From NCBI GenBank assembly GCA_037179515.1, contig JAXCGZ010017022.1, forward strand, positions 115,001-179,000: a stretch of DNA of 64,000 nucleotides, in the 5' to 3' direction. The stretch's first letter is position 1, and each line of letters begins with the position of its first letter. The stretch is from Halocaridina rubra (taxonomy: Eukaryota; Arthropoda; Malacostraca; Decapoda; Atyidae). Below are positions 49,522 to 62,304 of the stretch, piece after piece. The notes under the pieces were generated by a model. The model saw only the letters and a program-made list of their open reading frames with translations, made no database searches and was not told the origin of the DNA. Made by a program: the position numbers and the translations under genes.

Positions 49522-49713
49522 GTCACCGTGGCTCAAGCTGTAGCGTCTGCGACTCTGAGGCGTCAGGTCGAGGATTCGCACCCCTTCGCGGTCTGAGGTT
49601 AGCAAGGGCATGCACTCAGGGTAACGATTACATCTGCCCAAACAAGTCCTTCTCAAGAATGCAACCGTTCTAGCCCTTGGTAGAAAAGGAAGTCCGTGAC
49701 GTAAAACCGGAAC
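49522..49713 (+). mobile_element. SINE-A, full length with target duplication
   Basis: Head GTCACCGTGGCTCAAGCTGT; tail GTCCGTGACGTAAAACCGG. Flanked by a ~21-bp duplication at 49501-49521 and 49714-49734 (20 of 21 identical). Confidence 0.8.
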
Positions 49714-50014
49714 ATGTATGCATTGTTATATGTAAAATGAACTTTAGGTAGTTTTTTAATATTATAATCCTAATTCTAATTAGGAAATGAAAACATGTTG
49801 TACAGCATTAATAACTTTAAGAAGCATAAAATCTTTTATCTTTCGTATATCACTTATTGCAAGTAATTTAAGTAAATTTCTGTAAGTACATTACATAACG
49901 TTTTCCTTGTGCCCAGGCCCGACGAGGGTAGATTTATTTTTCTTTTTTTACCCGTAAAGAAAAAAAAGTGCCAATAATATATTAATTTGGAAAACTTAAG
50001 CTTGCTGAAGATTG

Positions 50015-50170
50015 GCGGTTTCGGTAGCTTAGTGATGTAGTGTGCGACTCGAGGAATTAGCAAGCCCGAATAACACGGGATCAATCCCGTCGCCGGACGT
50101 TAGGAAGGACACCCAACATTAATCCACAACCTGTGTCCACCCATTCGAATGGGGACTGCATATGACATAC
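50015..50170 (+). mobile_element. SINE-B copy
   Basis: Head TTCGGTAGCTTAGTGATGTA, B-box GGGATCAATCCC, tail CCCATTCGAATGGGGACTGC. Confidence 0.7.
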
Positions 50171-50213
50171 AAGACCACAAAAGCATTTCTGATAATATTT
50201 TAAGGATATTCCT

Positions 50214-50425
50214 GTGTAGTCTCCGTGGCAAAATGGTAGCGTCCGCGACTCAGGCGTCAGGTCGAGGGTTCGCGCCCCGTCACGGACTGAAGTTAGCAAG
50301 GGCATGCACTCGGGGTAACGATTACATCTGCCAAAACAAGTCCTTTGCAAGAAGGCAACCGTCCTAGCCCTTAGTAGAAAAGGGAGTTCGTGACGTAAAA
50401 CCGAAACAACAACAACAACTATAAC
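50214..50425 (+). mobile_element. SINE-A, full length, (AAC)n tail and target duplication
   Basis: Head GTCTCCGTGGCAAAATGGTA, a variant shared with the 62714 copy; 3' tail is AACAACAACAAC. Flanks ATTTTAAGGATATTCCT (50197-50213) and ATTTTATGGATATTCCT (50426-50442) differ at one base. Confidence 0.8.
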
Positions 50426-50659
50426 ATTTTATGGATATTCCTCTATTATTTAGCGCTTTGGGAGTGGGGGTTGCACCTATCCCACCAAGACTTCATTACA
50501 TGTCTGGCACACTTCCCCAACAAAATCTCAGGTCATGTAGATGCTCGTGTCCCCCCCTCCCCCACTTCTCAGCATCGAGGCACGTTTCAATTGTATTTTC
50601 TCGGGATAATCCATGGCACTGGAGGTTTCCTGCGAACTCTTTAAGATATTGTTAAGTAG

Positions 50660-50787
<128 letters not shown>

Positions 50788-50817
50788 TTCAATTCTTGGT
50801 TTTATATCCATTTGAAG

Positions 50818-50885
50818 CATTATTTGTATGAACTCATGTAATGTCTGACGCCTTGGCGCAATAAATTAATAAAATAAAATAAAAT

Positions 50886-50932
<47 letters not shown>

Positions 50933-50934
50933 TA

Positions 50935-51024
<90 letters not shown>
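50818..51024. repeat. AT-rich tail, (TC)n, then (TA)n
   Basis: AATAAATTAATAAAATAAAA (a retroposon-like tail) is followed by (TC)n 50891-50928 and (TA)n about 50932-51024. Confidence 0.8.
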
Positions 51025-51025
<1 letters not shown>

Positions 51026-51258
51026 CACATACATGCGCACACACACACGGTATACATACAGTCTCTCAGTCTGATCCTTTAACCGGTGTGTATTTTTTAC
51101 TGGAAAAATATCAAATGCTATCATTAATTGTATTTTCTGCACTTTTACTTAACTAGCTAACCTAACCAGACTTCACCTAACCTTACGTAAATTAACCTAA
51201 TCTAACCTAACATCATTATTATGACCAAGCCTTCATTTCTTCTTTTATTGCTATATAT

Positions 51259-51379
51259 TTTGGTGACCCTTTATCCCCAAAGAGCTTACAAGAGTGACTG
51301 AGATGAATGGGCTCCTGGTAAATGTATGCTTTGACTCGGCCATCCCCATTACAAGTACGTTATGACATCTGCATATACC
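51259..51379 (+). repeat. Family D, 3' half
   Basis: CCCTTTATCCCCAAAGAGCT and ATGCTTTGACTCGGCCATCC. TTAGG-like sequences (CTAACCTAACC) lie just upstream at 51150-51215. Confidence 0.55.
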
Positions 51380-51983
51380 CTTTTCTCTTATTTACATCGT
51401 TATCAACGTTTTGCCCCTCCATATTCTGTCCTAGTTTCTCCCTCGTTAATATTCATTGTCATTATACCACTTCTATCTTAATGGGTGGTAAAGTGGCTTC
51501 CAAGATTTGATAATCTTGTTAGGCTTTTTCTGAGAAAATCCAATTATTAGAGGAGTTATCTAGGTCAGCTCTCTGTCGATCCCTAGTCCGGATAAGAAAA
51601 GAGGGTCTTTGGCAGGAAGGACCCCTGGCTGTAATACTTCTAGCCAAAATCACACTCTAGCCACCAGTTGTGTGTGTTTATTTATTTATTTATTTTGTTT
51701 TTTTACATGGGACGTGTGCCAATCGGCATTCCATGTGACATTTACAGTTCAGGATATATGGAGAGAATTAGTGTCAGGAAGATTATTCGGCTATAAAGCA
51801 TTTTGTCAGAGCCAGACGCTTGTCCTCTTTAAAAGGCTTGTGTGGAGCAGCAACCTTCTGTAAACGCAGGAAAACCTACTGGTAATGAAAGAAAAAATAG
51901 CGAGATAGCTAGATAAATAGCCATTTTGGAAGCAAGTTAGCTTAGTTAAGCCTATATATATATAAAGTGAGTTAGTGTTAAGG

Positions 51984-52104
51984 AGGGCACAGTGTTCGAG
52001 CCTACCTCGGGGCATTGAGAAGGGCATCCAACCATAATTTCCCCAGCATCAACTTGTATGTGTTCACCCCCATTCGAATGAGAAATAACAATGCCATAAA
52101 ACTT
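51984..52104 (+). mobile_element. SINE-B, 5'-truncated
   Basis: Begins near the B-box (GTGTTCGAGCCTACC) and runs to CCCCCATTCGAATGAGAAAT. Confidence 0.6.
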
Positions 52105-52365
52105 TAAATAAAAAATAAATGTCAGCCAGGGTGTTCGCCTTTGAAACGTAAAGCGAAAATGAGACACTAGTGTTTCAAGAGGCTGCCTATAGACACTCAT
52201 ATTAGACACGAGCTGTGAAGAGGCAGGCGAGCAACAGCAATAAAATAGGCCATGGCGCTGGTTCTCAGGCCTATATAGCTACCCCCATATAAGCATGGAA
52301 AGAGAAACCGATAAAGAAGAAGAAGAAGAAGAATAGTGATATTGTTCTAAATGTATTTGGCTTAA

Positions 52366-52366
<1 letters not shown>

Positions 52367-52419
<53 letters not shown>

Positions 52420-52488
52420 CATTATTATTAACCATCATCATTATTATTATTATTATATGCATCCTCATCATCATTATCATCATTGTTA

Positions 52489-52519
<31 letters not shown>

Positions 52520-52630
52520 AATTATTACTATTATTAATGCTATTATAATAATATTACTAATAATTATTATTATTTTGTAGTAGTAGTAGTAGTAGTCGCT
52601 GTAGCAGTAGTAGTAGTAGTAATAGTATTC
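52367..52630. repeat. (ATT)n/(ATC)n/(AGT)n trinucleotide region
   Basis: Several imperfect ATT blocks separated by ATC-rich stretches, then AGT units at about 52578-52620. Confidence 0.9.
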
Positions 52631-52955
52631 TTGGCGACATCTCCCTGATACGTTAATTAAAAATCCTTGTGATATGAGGCTACAGAAACCAATACTACTC
52701 GTTCTCATAAAAGACTCGACTCTAATTACTCTAATTAATCTCACGATGTCACAATAGAGCATTGAGCAACTCGGTGTGGATTACTTGAGCTATTTAAGAA
52801 AAGTCTCATTCCAATTTTAAAAGATTTCCTCTTAAATTTTTAGATAAGTTCAGGATTAAAGTCTTATTTTATGTTAATCATATTTTTTTTATAGATACAT
52901 ATTTTGTATGTATTATTCGGTTTCTCTGATGTTACTTATTTTTAGCGTATTTCAT
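52630..52955. other. No gene seen
   Basis: AT-rich, no repeats or frames of note. Confidence 0.4.
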
Positions 52956-53203
<248 letters not shown>

Positions 53204-53535
53204 TATTTCAAACAAAGTAGGTCTATCCTTATTTTTCTTCTTGTTTTAAATTGTGTTGCTATTTTAGACATATTATAGTTGTTACCGTTTGTTACTGTAG
53301 TACAGAAAATTATAGAAATTTTTGTTGTTGTTGTTGTATATTATATTTTGATATGATATATATGTCTTAACGCGGCAAGAACAGAATTTCAAGACATATG
53401 TTTGATATTTACTCTAAGTACACTCGCGTCATATGTTCAGTCTAAGGTCTCCTGATTCTCTAGTCCTTTTAGCCGCCTCTTACGAACCTAGACCATAAAA
53501 GGGTGTATTTTTTTCTGCCTAGCATATGGTATACT

Positions 53536-53545
53536 AATAATAATA

Positions 53546-53597
<52 letters not shown>

Positions 53598-53860
53598 TAA
53601 TAATAATTATAATAATGATGATAATAAGAATAATCTCTTTACATGAGCCATATTTCCCCTTATAAGGGGAGTGGCTGAGTCAAGGGAATATAATTATATT
53701 CATCATCATCATTATCATCATAATTAGAAGAAGAAGAAGAAAGAGAAGAGTAGGGAGGATGAAATATTATAATATTATTATTATCATCGTCACCATTATT
53801 ATTATAATAATATTATCATCATCATCATTATTATTATAATTATCATTGTATCATTAGGCT
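53536..53860. repeat. (AAT)n and mixed ATC/ATT trinucleotide tracts
   Basis: Main AAT run at 53536-53616. A reversed family D end (GGGGAGTGGCTGAGTCAAGG) lies at about 53660-53685 between it and ATC/ATT runs. Confidence 0.75.
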
Positions 53861-54191
53861 AGCTATGTAAGAAGAAGAACAGCTTACATCTCCTTTTATA
53901 TAATTAACGAGCCGACTTTGTTTACCAACCTACGAGAAACTTAAATGAAAAAGCAAAAACCAAAACCAAAAAAAAGAATAAAAAAAAAAAAACACGTGTA
54001 ATCTGGGCCAATGGAAAAGGAGTTTACGGGAAAATATTCTATACGATGCGGACATTTTTTTTTCCATAAAGTTGCAACATCGCTGAGATATTCTTGAAGG
54101 TACAAATTTTATTTATTTATTTATTTGTTTAATTTTTGGATTTTCTTTGTTACTCTTTTACGTGTATTTGTTGATTTTTTTTTATGTATTT

Positions 54192-54362
54192 GGAGACCGC
54201 GGTGGCTCAGTGGAAGAGTGCGCTAGTCGGAAAGTAGCAAACCTTACTGACACGGGTTCGATCCCCGCCGTAGGGCGCTAGGAAGGGGATCCAGCCAAAA
54301 TTCCCCGGCTCTAGCATGTCGTTTTCCACCCCTATTGAATGGGGACTAAGTTTGACAAATAA
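54192..54362 (+). mobile_element. SINE-B, best-preserved head
   Basis: A-box GTGGCTCAGTGGAAGAG and B-box GGTTCGATCCCC are both near canonical, so this copy shows the tRNA origin most clearly. Tail CCCCTATTGAATGGGGACTA. Confidence 0.8.
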
Positions 54363-54369
54363 GAAATTT

Positions 54370-54762
54370 GTAAAAAAAAAAAAAATGATTTATTTTTTCA
54401 GTTATGTAATTATTTTATTTTATATATTTACGTTATTTTTGTCTTTATTTGGTTAATGTTTTTTTTTCCCTCGCAATCCCAGTTAAAAACAACATCATAA
54501 AATATGCGATAATTTTGTTTGGTTCCGACGCGATTTTTCTTTTTTTTCCTAGTGGTTTTAGTTATGTTGTAACTATTCTTTTATCTTTATTTTGCTCTTT
54601 GGGGGTGTAAAAGTAAACGTTTACTATTTATTTCTTTATTCATTTTTTTTTATATTTACATACTTATGTATTTATTATTTGTTCATTTTAATTTTTATTA
54701 TTTTCTCTATTTCATGGTTTATGCTTTCTATATTTAATTTTTTATCTATTTAATAATTAAGA

Positions 54763-54804
<42 letters not shown>

Positions 54805-55186
54805 TATTTATTTATTTATTTATTTATTTATATATATATTTATTGGTTGAAGTGGTGGTGGAAGAGGGAGGAGGACCTCTCCACCATATTTCCAACATTA
54901 AAGGATTTTCTCCAAGCTATTTCTTGCATCGTTAGGACACATCTTGATGCATTTAGTTTATACATATGGTGAGGTGGGACACAAAACTTTTTTCCTAATA
55001 TTTCTTGTGAATATATAAATATGTATATAAAATATGTAACATTTAAATATAGAAAAAATAATAAAATATCACATATGAGATTAGTAGAATGACCTAAAGA
55101 AATGAACGTACATGGAAGTAAATGGATATATAAATACGCGAGTATATACTTATATCCATACATACACATTCACATGCATTTCATAC

Positions 55187-55196
<10 letters not shown>
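54370..55196. other. AT-rich DNA with a TTTA run, no gene
   Basis: A TTTA tetranucleotide run occupies about 54768-54830. The 109-codon minus-strand frame at 54840-55169 has no recognisable motif. Confidence 0.45.

Positions 55197-55277
<81 letters not shown>
55197..55277. repeat. (TA)n microsatellite
   Basis: About 80 bp, next to a foldback element. Confidence 0.95.
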
Positions 55278-55281
<4 letters not shown>

Positions 55282-55291
55282 GTTTTATCAT

Positions 55292-55514
55292 GCTAGTTCT
55301 CTTTAGAATACGATTTTATGTCTAACAAGAGACAACATTATGTCTCTGGGTTTGCTATCCTATTTCTTGGTATTTGAGATAACTTGCGAAGATGCTTTCT
55401 AAGACGAATCCTAAGGGTTGATGCAAACAGATCAAGAAATTGGATAGATAGCAAACCCAGAGACATGATAATGTCTCTTGTTAGTCAGAGAATCGTATTG
55501 TAAGGAGAATTAGC
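55292..55514. mobile_element. Foldback element, imperfect ~80-bp arms
   Basis: Left GCTAGTTCTCTTTAGAATAC and right (reversed) GCTAATTCTCCTTACAATAC. Arms share AACAAGAGACA and AGAGACATAATG/CATTATGTCTCTGGG segments; the loop is about 50 bases. Confidence 0.75.
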
Positions 55515-55519
55515 AAAGT

Positions 55520-55680
55520 GGGGCTAGAATACTTCCTCCGTGTTCCCCTGCGTGTCGTAAGAATCGACTAAATGGGGCGGAGCGAGAGGCCTGGGAATCC
55601 CCTCCTCTGTATTTTCTCCTCCCAAAAAGTCAGTGTATTTCGCCTTGACTCAGCCACTCCTTTTATAAGGGGAAAATTAG
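55520..55680 (+). repeat. Dispersed repeat family F
   Basis: Near-identical in its first 100 bases to 42316-42497 (GGGCTAGAATACTTCCTCCG, TCGACTAAATGGGGCGGAGC), followed by (TA)n at 55681-55771. Confidence 0.65.
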
Positions 55681-55690
55681 CATATATATA

Positions 55691-55771
<81 letters not shown>
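55681..55771. repeat. (TA)n microsatellite
   Basis: About 90 bp with two phase breaks. Confidence 0.9.
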
Positions 55772-55774
<3 letters not shown>

Positions 55775-55804
55775 GAGGTCAATTTTTTTTGCCTTTCCGA
55801 GTGT

Positions 55805-55840
<36 letters not shown>

Positions 55841-56065
55841 GATAGAAAGAGAGATGGATAGATAGATATATACAATTAGTAGTTGTCATATTAATAGCAA
55901 AGGGCAGCTTGGTATACAGCACTGGCATACTGTAAGTAATACGATAATGACCGTAACGTCTCAGGTCATTTATTCATTAGGAACCCATTTTAGGTCATTT
56001 GCCTGGAAGCAGCTGTTTTCTTAACCTTATTTCCCCTACCTTCAACCAAACAAGATTATCTCCTT

Positions 56066-56245
56066 ATTCCCCTGCGTGTCGTAAAAGTCGACTAAATGAG
56101 GAGTAGCGAGGGAAATAGTAATCCCGTGCTACTTGGCTTCCTCCCGCAAAGTCAAGTCATACGAGGGGTATCTGGTGAGAAAACTCCAACTATTACCATA
56201 GCTTGTGATTGCTTTGACTAGGCCACCCCCATTTACAAGGGTGTT
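56066..56245 (+). repeat. Family F variant joined to a D-like end
   Basis: CCCCTGCGTGTCGTAAAAGT and CGACTAAATGAGGAG, then TTTGACTAGGCCACCCCCAT. Confidence 0.5.
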
Positions 56246-56274
56246 TATTTACTGCAGCCACTTGGGGGGGGGGG

Positions 56275-56447
56275 GGGGCATGATAGCTCAGTGACAGAGT
56301 GCGCGAGGCGAAATGATAAGCCTGACCCTTGCTTGGTCCATCCTACCGCTGGGCGTTAGGAAGGGCATCCAGCTTTAATCCTCTTATACCCCAACAATTC
56401 TGTGTCTACCCCGATTTGGATGGGGACTAATTGATACCCATAAAATG
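56275..56447 (+). mobile_element. SINE-B copy preceded by a G run
   Basis: Head CATGATAGCTCAGTGACAGA, body GGGCGTTAGGAAGGGCATCC, tail GATTTGGATGGGGACTAATT. A run of about 14 G lies directly 5'. Confidence 0.7.
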
Positions 56448-56692
56448 GAAGCATGAGATTTATGGGTAGGTCAGTGGTTATAGCCTCTGGACACCTCCCC
56501 ATTTGGCCCTGAGTTCGATTCTTCAAGTTCCCTCATGAAACCTCTTTTCCACAGAGGAAATTTGTATCAAAAGGAGAGGATAATGGCGCCCTCATGAGGT
56601 AGCCATTCCCAACTCGGCAGACTCTGCTGAGTGGTATCTTCCAAAGCTTGTATTTCGATAAGTACAGAAATGCCATTATCGCTGCTTACATA

Positions 56693-56913
56693 TAAAGGGG
56701 GGTTTACACGGTCAAACGGTTCGTCGAACGCGGTTCGACAGACAAGTGTTTGAAGTGATGTTCGAACGTGTGAACGGGGTATCTGGTTGTCGAACACGTT
56801 TGTCGAACGTGTTCGACAACCAAATACCCCGTTCACACGTTCGAACATCACTTCAAACACTTGTCTGTCGAACCGCGTTCGACGAACCGTTTGACCGTGT
56901 AAACCCCCCTTTA
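56693..56913. mobile_element. Near-perfect foldback element (107-bp arms, 7-base loop)
   Basis: Left arm 56693-56799 and right arm 56807-56913 are reverse complements with one mismatch that I can find (CTGG versus TTGG near 56783). Ends read TAAAGGGGGGTTTACACGGT. Because of the symmetry the same peptide appears on both strands, which is not evidence of a gene. Confidence 0.9.
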
Positions 56914-56954
56914 AGGAAAATAATAATGATAATATTGGTGGTATAAGTTAATTA

Positions 56955-56956
56955 TG

Positions 56957-56999
<43 letters not shown>

Positions 57000-57034
57000 C
57001 AGCAATAATAGTGGTGATTATAATAGTAATAAGA

Positions 57035-57080
<46 letters not shown>
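56955..57080. repeat. (AAT)n microsatellite, interrupted
   Basis: Two long AAT/TAA runs around a mixed stretch. Confidence 0.9.
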
Positions 57081-57082
<2 letters not shown>

Positions 57083-57134
57083 GGCATTGATAATTACTAC
57101 TTGATTACTATATTCTCCAGTGACTTGGTAATAA

Positions 57135-57140
<6 letters not shown>

Positions 57141-57220
<80 letters not shown>
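57141..57220. repeat. (TC)n microsatellite
   Basis: About 80 bp pure. Confidence 0.95.
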
Positions 57221-57222
<2 letters not shown>

Positions 57223-57229
57223 TTATTCA

Positions 57230-58150
57230 TCATAGTGCTTCATTAAGTTAATGCGATTTTCGCCTCCATATCCTATGTCCTTGTCGAAGACTTGGCTTAG
57301 ATTAATACTCTCTCGGATTTTGTGATATATACTAAATTTCCCAAAAGATATTTTGCTTGAAGTTTCCATATTAGTTTTCCATAGGTTTTCTCAGAATACA
57401 TCCCGTATACCGTTTACATTTTTTTTTTATACAAAGTACCTGCTGTATGTCAAATGACAATAAATTTGGAAAAAAAAAATCGGGAAAAATATTGAAAAAT
57501 TTAAAGGGAAATATAATTGATTATAGGACGATGGCATTTAAAGGCAACGGGGCTTCATGAAGTGATTATGTCAGCATTTTTAAAGCGGAAACCTATGAAA
57601 AATGAAAAGAAAAAAAGAATAAATGCTTTTGTATGATAGTGTGCTATCAGCAATAACTGATTCCAGCATTGTAGAGTGAAAATGACTGTGAACCATGAGG
57701 GAAAATGAAAGGTTTGAATGAATATGTTGCCATTTGCATTTCCTGTCATTCAAGAGAATTTTGGAAGAAAAAAAATTGGAAGAGTAAAATAAAATGAAGG
57801 AATTGAAAACTTTGATATGAAAATTTCCCCTGAGCATTTATTAACTGCAGCTCTGGTAAAAAGAAAATGCCTATGAAATATAAAATAGAAACGAAGTCTG
57901 GAATGAAACTGTCCCAAGAACATTTACTAGTTCCAGCTCTTTTGATAAAAAAAAATAATTAGGAAGCTTTTGAGTGAATGTGTACCTTTATTATTTGCTA
58001 ATTCCTGCATTGTTAGTGGCCAGTATAATAATCTGTGCAATTAGGTCACATATTGTATGTGAGTTGTGCTCACGTCTTGTGGAAACCTGGAATGACAATG
58101 GGAAGATGATGGTTCCAGGAACTGTAGCTTGATGGTATTCAGGCCAGACG
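57230..58150. other. A-rich DNA, possible diverged long repeats, no gene
   Basis: Segments like CATTTATTAACTGCAGCTCT and CATTTACTAGTTCCAGCTCT recur about 80 bp apart near 57834-57938, suggesting an old tandem repeat. Confidence 0.4.
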
Positions 58151-58189
58151 TTCCAGCTCGTTACTTGGGTTTATGCATTATATACCGTA

Positions 58190-58830
58190 CCAAGCAAGAA
58201 CACTGGTGTTCTTTTTTCATTGATGGTTGTCGTCTGTTATTGTTCATGAGTGTTTTATTCATGGCTAGTGGAATATGTTCTATAGGAAAGTTCCTGTCCT
58301 TGTGCCGTAAAGGGGTTTTGTCTTGCCCACAGGAAGTTTGTCTATATAGTGTTATTGCATAATAAAGGGTTTTATGCCATATCTGGAAGGACACATCAAA
58401 AACACTGGTCTTTTTCTCATGTGTAACTGTCACTATTTCTAGAGAATAACTTCTTAGCCAATAAAGTGTTTTATGCCGTCTCTGGAGGGACACATCAAAA
58501 ACACTGGTCTTCTTATCATGGCTAACTGTCATTTGTTCTAGAGAATAACTATTGTTTTTTTCTTAGACAATAAAGGGTTTTATGCCATCTCTGGAGGAAC
58601 ACATAAAAAACACTGTCATTTGTTCTTGTGGATAGCAATTGTTCTTGCCCAAAAAACTTATATTCCATGTCTGAAGGAGCCTATCATGAACGCTGGTGTT
58701 CTTCTCTTGGCTTGCTACCATATCTTCTAGAGGATCATTATTGTTCTTGTCATGGATTGCTATCAGTTGTTCTAGAATTATTCTTGCACACTGATCTGCT
58801 TTGTATAATATTTGTTCGCATGAACAACGT
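58190..58830. repeat. ~99-bp degenerate tandem repeat
   Basis: TCTGGAAGGACACATCAAAA and variants start at 58382, 58481, 58590 and 58670, with AACACTGGTCTTCTT and GTTCTAGAGAATAAC segments between. Minus-strand frames of 123 and 97 codons carry a KKTSVFDVSxQxxHKTLY motif repeated twice. I regard coding as unlikely. Confidence 0.65.
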
Positions 58831-59082
58831 AAGAACATGAGTAGGATTTTTCTCATTGGTGTTATTTGATTGGAAATATATTTGTAATCTTGTATTATTT
58901 TGCCCTCAATTTTACCCGATGATTTTGCATCAGAGATCTATATGTGCATTGGACCAGACACTGTTTTAGATATCTCTTCAAAGAAGATTTCTGAAGCATT
59001 GTGTCTTGGAACCTTGTTTTATATTTACATAACACTCTGATTCAAAATCACTGTGTAAAGTAACCAAAGATATTTCTTCCAC

Positions 59083-59172
59083 CTCACACACACACACACA
59101 TACACGCACGCACGCACACACGCACGCACGCACGCACACACACATACACGCACGCACACATACCCCCCCCCC

Positions 59173-59206
<34 letters not shown>

Positions 59207-59232
59207 CACGCGCACACACACACACACACACG
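59083..59232. repeat. (CA)n with CACG and C-run interruptions
   Basis: Alternating CA and CGCA blocks with one run of about 10 C at 59164. Confidence 0.9.
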
Positions 59233-59525
59233 AACTTGTTCTATTATAATCCACGTGTCTTGCAAAATAATGTATTGACGATCTAGTATTATTTTACATA
59301 TAAGACAAAGCTGAGGCTACATATTCAGGTAAATATATAACGCTGTAAACATGTTTTTCTCTTTAAAAAAAAAAAATTGATGCAATTTATCGAAGGGGAT
59401 TGAAAGAGAAATATTCTCTACCTTGTGTTGACATTTTGTGGTTACAAATATTTACCCGAAAATACTGTATTATATACACTGTACTGCCGCTGTTTTTTGT
59501 ATGTGTGATAAATATTTATTTTTCA

Positions 59526-59639
<114 letters not shown>

Positions 59640-59712
59640 TAATAAATGCAGACATAATAACTTCATGAAGTCCAGTTGCCTTTAAATGCCATCGTCCTAT
59701 ATATTATTATTG

Positions 59713-59944
<232 letters not shown>

Positions 59945-59949
59945 ATCAC

Positions 59950-60690
59950 TGCCATCTTTTAAGCTTTACCCTTGCCTCTTATCTCTTCGTTCTCATAATA
60001 ATAATTTCTTTTCTAATTCCTCTTTATTACACTTCTTATCTTATCTTCCTTATGTCTTATTCTCCTTCAACTGTTTTCCATTTTTATTCTGTTATTTGTC
60101 TTCATAATTAAGCTGTTGATGATTATGCAGAAATACTTATAAAATGCTTATAAAATACTCATAAAATACTTATAAAATATTAATACATATATTCAGTACT
60201 TGTGGATTTATGTTTTGATGTTTTTTTTATTTTTTTGTTTTATTTGTTTTGTTGCATTGTAATATTTATTTTTTTTATTTTTTTTATGTACTTTTGTTTT
60301 TATTTTTTTTATATTTATATCTTATTTATTGTTGTTTATTTGATATAATTTATATTTAGTTTTAGTTATTTTTTTTATTATTTTTTCTTTTACATTTTCT
60401 GTTATTGTGCTCTCTCCTCTCTTTTTATTTTCTGCTTCTTATTTGCATTTTTTTCTCCAGAATATATGGAAGTAATTTAATTTAGCACCTAAAAGTTTGT
60501 TTTTTTGAAACTTTTTTTTTATTTTAATTTATATTCTTATTAATCTTATATTTAATCTTATGCTTGAGTTAAGTAACGCGTTCTTATATCTTATATCTTA
60601 TATCTTAATTCTTACTTATATTTTTAAGTAACAATATTTAAAAAAATTGAATGTAATCTTATATACTTAATCTAAGCAAAGTACTCTTAT
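59950..60690. other. T-rich DNA, no gene seen
   Basis: T-homopolymer-rich; includes short ATAAAATACT and TTATATCTTA direct repeats near 60140-60180 and 60580-60610. Confidence 0.45.
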
Positions 60691-60885
60691 GTAGTCGCCG
60701 TGGCTCAATCGGTAGCGTCTCCGACTCTGAGGCGTCAGGTCGAGGGTTCGCGCCCCGTCACGGTCTGAGGTTAGCAAGGGCATGCACTCAGGGTAAGGAT
60801 TACATCTGCCAAAACAAGTCCTTCGCAAGAAGGCAACCGTCCTAGCCCTTGGTAGATAAGGGAGTCCGTGACGTAAACCCGGAAC
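60691..60885 (+). mobile_element. SINE-A, full length, perfect 17-bp target duplication
   Basis: AAGCAAAGTACTCTTAT occurs at 60674-60690 and 60886-60902. Head GTAGTCGCCGTGGCTCAATC, tail GTCCGTGACGTAAACCCGG. Identical flanks imply a recent insertion. Confidence 0.85.
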
Positions 60886-61135
60886 AAGCAAAGTACTCTT
60901 ATATCTTTTCTCTCAGTCTAAATTCTTATGTAATTCTCCACTTTTTTTTTTTGACAATTCTACCTTCAGGGAATTTATTTTTTCTCAAAATTATTTTTCA
61001 ATGTCATTTTAACCATAAATTATGTAAAATGTAATCTGTATGCTCGTGTTTTGGCAATTTATTATTCAGTCTTTATGTACTCATTCGTACATTTATTTTT
61101 TCAACGTTTTATTCATATTTCTATTTTTAACTTTT

Positions 61136-61366
<231 letters not shown>

Positions 61367-61413
61367 ATGCGATCAGTAATTTAGTTTGACCACAAAAAGC
61401 CGCATGTCTCTCT

Positions 61414-61416
<3 letters not shown>

Positions 61417-61479
<63 letters not shown>
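61417..61479. repeat. (TA)n microsatellite
   Basis: About 63 bp pure. Confidence 0.95.
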
Positions 61480-61480
<1 letters not shown>

Positions 61481-61489
61481 ATATATATT

Positions 61490-62150
61490 TTTTTTGGCTT
61501 GCGAAAGTTTTCCATCAAATTTTTTATGTATTTCAAAATTTTCAAACTATATAAAGAGATTATTTCGGGATCAAAGCAACATTCATATTTCACTCTTGCC
61601 GTATTTCTTTCCATATAATCTTTCCACTACCATTTACCCTTCGTTCTTTTTCCATATTCGTCTATTCATATTTCTCTTTCCATATATCTTTCCAATTATT
61701 TTTTCCACTTCTTTTTTAACCTTTTTAACTTTCCATATTTCTTTCCATTTATTCTTTCCACTTCTATTTACCTTTTTTTCTCTTTCCATATTTGTCTTTT
61801 CATATTTCAATTTCCATATTTTTTTTCTTCAGTTTAATATATCCTGTGATTCTCTTTTCCCGTGGGACATTTTTCTTCTCTTTCCATATTTGTCTTTTCA
61901 TATTTCAATTTCCATATTTTTTCAATTTAATATATCCTGTGTTTCTCTTGTCCCGTGGGGACATTATTCTAATTTAGCTTTTTTCTCAAAGAGAAAATTT
62001 TTACTCTTTCCATAGCTGTCCTCCATTCTCTCTCTTTCCCCTTCTTGCATTCATTCTATTTATTTTTACGTCAAAACTTCTCTGTTTGTTTTTTTCATGT
62101 CTCTTTTCGTTGTTATTGATATTTTTAATATTATATTTACCTATTTCTCC
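61490..62150. repeat. Pyrimidine-rich tract with a ~115-bp duplication
   Basis: TTTCCATATTTGTCTTTTCA followed by TATTTCAATTTCCATATTTT, AATATATCCTGTG and CCCGTGGG occurs twice (about 61785 and 61879). No coding motif. Confidence 0.65.
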
Positions 62151-62156
62151 AACTAT

Positions 62157-62279
62157 GGGAGCCGTGGTAGCACTGTGGTAGAGTGCATAAGTCGAAAAAT
62201 TACCAACTTGGAATTATGCCCACCTTAATCCCCCAGCTCTTATCTGTCTGTGTCCACCCCCATCATGGAGATAAGTAGT
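62157..62279 (+). mobile_element. SINE-B with internal deletion
   Basis: Head GGAGCCGTGGTAGCACTGTG, body CACCTTAATCCCCCAGCTC; the B-box region is largely deleted. Confidence 0.6.
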
Positions 62280-62304
62280 GCTGAGCATCTCTTCGCATAG
62301 CACC

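Noticed and set aside
54192..54265. tRNA-like sequence with good A and B boxes
   Set aside because: It continues into the SINE-B body and lacks a consistent acceptor stem; one of many SINE heads, not a tRNA gene.
56567..56946. Two overlapping frames on opposite strands with the same peptide (MFEVMFERVNG...)
   Set aside because: The identity results from the near-perfect inverted repeat, not from a gene.
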